Shown one piece after another: positions 63,701-64,000 of a stretch of 64,000 bases of DNA. Every line of letters begins with the position of its first letter. The first letter of the stretch is position 1. Location of the stretch: positions 637,187 through 701,186 of the forward strand of contig NZ_QAYX01000023.1 of the NCBI RefSeq assembly GCF_003054705.1, in the 5' to 3' direction. Both the position numbers and the translations under genes were made by a program. The DNA is from Opitutus sp. ER46. GTDB taxonomy: Bacteria > Verrucomicrobiota > Verrucomicrobiia > Opitutales > Opitutaceae. The notes below the pieces were generated by a model that saw nothing but the letters and a program-made list of their open reading frames with translations, did no database searches and had not been told where the DNA came from.

Positions 63701-64000
63701 TGATATGGTTGATGCTGATGGCGGAGTCCTTTCGTTCGAGATGGACACTTACGGGCATCAAGAGATCTTGAGCGTCCGGGATGGGCTCGATCGCGTTGTT
63801 GTGGTCAACCTCTACGACGTATTCCATCGAGTCTGGGCCCAACAGCCGTTGGGTGACGCGCTCAAGCCAACGTACTTTGGTTACGCTCCTGGTCTCGCGC
63901 ACGAAACGGATGCCTGGGAAAACCCCTCCTGGACGAAGTTTGATAGTCGGGGACGGCGAGTTCAAACGGTGGATATGCTCGGGAATGTGGCGACTTGGGT
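60756..64000 (+). CDS. Transglutaminase-like/RHS-repeat protein (3' end outside window)
   Basis: The frame is open from ATG 60756 (ATGA overlap with the preceding stop) to the window edge, 1081 codons. A hydrophobic segment at about 47-60 (GMGVVAALLWSALPSTTAKA) could be a signal sequence, so an internal start such as ATG 60870 is possible. Residues ~175-235 look like a transglutaminase-like domain of RHS proteins (KKPLAIYNWVLTTVEYVPYF, GNDYDQCVLLVSLLKQAGVP, with C217 as possible nucleophile). From ~748 a DUF6531-like region starts (DPVDVYTGAFLYDG, MALDYRPHYSTNW), and from ~930 RHS/YD-type repeats (YGNECTFAYADDGLASVTDA). RHS proteins form shells around toxic or adhesive C-terminal domains; that end is not in the window. 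Confidence 0.85.
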   Translation, partial: MKSGNSAQPAMIDALTMGKCFAPKCGWFGDFMRACRGVMDHISRGPIGMGVVAALLWSALPSTTAKAASVSPDDAGSFEVVDWSEGSAWRQKLRSGDHAARAKNEQFAKPIQGRDVLKVRNAQAKRDAALRARAEKKNYAVLGMSLGGVPAHAATGTLGLGEQDTPLLEEIVGGLLKKPLAIYNWVLTTVEYVPYFGLRQGAHLTAMELSGNDYDQCVLLVSLLKQAGVPSTDVSYKEMDVEYTDAQIADWWHCESSRIDSALSKLGIPHTRKTGSVIIRRVVVQAVIEGITYVLDPAFKRSVRSAPVALASVVPSYSASAVATTAGGNVPSADEVSNVNIDGMYAALSSLSTALVNGAAQGYHGKDAREMLGIAILAQSPVVALPTSAPPGAIEISSWTAIPEDRSLDLTIVLGLGSVTYHLCDISDHLLYVCFDRYGRAALYRDGVLDMYEVGAVDPASLLSITHTRAYPESPTEPITKTVAGVSRNGCTLILPNGTSSRGQLNCMARLQAEAVATNASSETALLRTLAVIGLQRAVHDENYCRVISALTGRDVANSGSVWFYHARGSNYWVDGYGNYTDGRRRDGLYEFGAIWESTLPWVNATEHLCLEEVADGAATSTGSVLESALRSGKKILRLTPSNLGSVLPTIAGGVLPGVVEHVTAGNMAFVSSERIIPISDGNGLEGGGAFLPITPTPNDVWNGWAHSGAWIIQNGFNGGGKDNVTSAPSQAAQNSVTVSDPVTQHTAADPVDVYTGAFLYDGPGLKVGNGEAPMALDYRPHYSTNWRLQNTAKIGYGWTHSYDIYATERHASDVDIHTASVAEIAPYWVTAQYLLDTVTKIPTAKEVALRVIAARWATRQVLKAKVTVALGERRIEFHRLSDGSYMSPSRFRVALEKSPEGVFTASFKHGNSIEFGGPNAHASKIVDQYGNECTFAYADDGLASVTDAYNRTLTFGYTLGALSSVTDSTGRSVTYSRGSTFDMVDADGGVLSFEMDTYGHQEILSVRDGLDRVVVVNLYDVFHRVWAQQPLGDALKPTYFGYAPGLAHETDAWENPSWTKFDSRGRRVQTVDMLGNVATW

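Overview
The window looks like a chromosomal piece of a high-GC Gram-negative bacterium of the Verrucomicrobia, most likely Opitutaceae. This is inferred from the pectin/uronate locus with very large TonB-dependent receptors and no SusD partner, from kdsA (LPS Kdo synthesis), and from intergenic repeats of the CACGAATGGACACGAAT type that I associate with this phylum. Most start codons lack a clear Shine-Dalgarno sequence. No rRNA, tRNA or CRISPR array was seen.

Region 1 (1-3.4 kb, minus strand) holds a multi-PAS hybrid sensor kinase followed by a small response regulator cut by the window edge. Region 2 (4.0-24.6 kb, plus strand) is a compact NRPS/PKS operon: C-A-PCP, then C-A(with an inserted luciferase-like monooxygenase)-PCP, then KS-AT-ACP-C-A-PCP, then C-A-PCP-TE, then an Sfp-type phosphopantetheinyl transferase and a cyclic-peptide-type ABC exporter. 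All junctions are 7 bp apart or overlap (ATGA or GTGA). Read collinearly and by eye, the line suggests Leu - Gly-like (oxidised?) - malonyl C2 unit left as a beta-keto - Ala-like - Val, released by a thioesterase with a Cys nucleophile. I did not recognise the product.

Region 3 (24.9-29.9 kb) carries pyruvate:ferredoxin oxidoreductase and a dihydroorotate-dehydrogenase-like flavoprotein, closed by a strong intrinsic terminator. Region 4 (30.0-44.4 kb) is a pectin/uronate catabolic locus: kduD, kduI, a DUF4861 protein, a TonB receptor, a GH28 polygalacturonase, a divergent LacI regulator with a 16-bp palindrome in the shared promoter region, a second TonB receptor and a PfkB kinase. Region 5 (44.4-55 kb) is mostly housekeeping: DUF6941, a small membrane protein, pyrG, kdsA, a free lipoyl-PSBD protein beside a KAS III enzyme, rsmE, a PrsW-like membrane protease with a long helical N-terminal part, DUF2721 and two small envelope proteins. 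Its gaps are filled with alternating inverted-repeat modules.

Region 6 (55.1-56.4 kb) is a RAYT/IS200-like element with inverted REP-like ends, which has cut off an aldo/keto reductase gene. Region 7 (57.3 kb to the edge) is a lower-GC operon of three genes joined by ATGA overlaps: a secreted thioredoxin-fold protein without CXXC, a multidomain Ig/MBG/InlB-repeat surface protein, and a transglutaminase-RHS protein that runs off the window.
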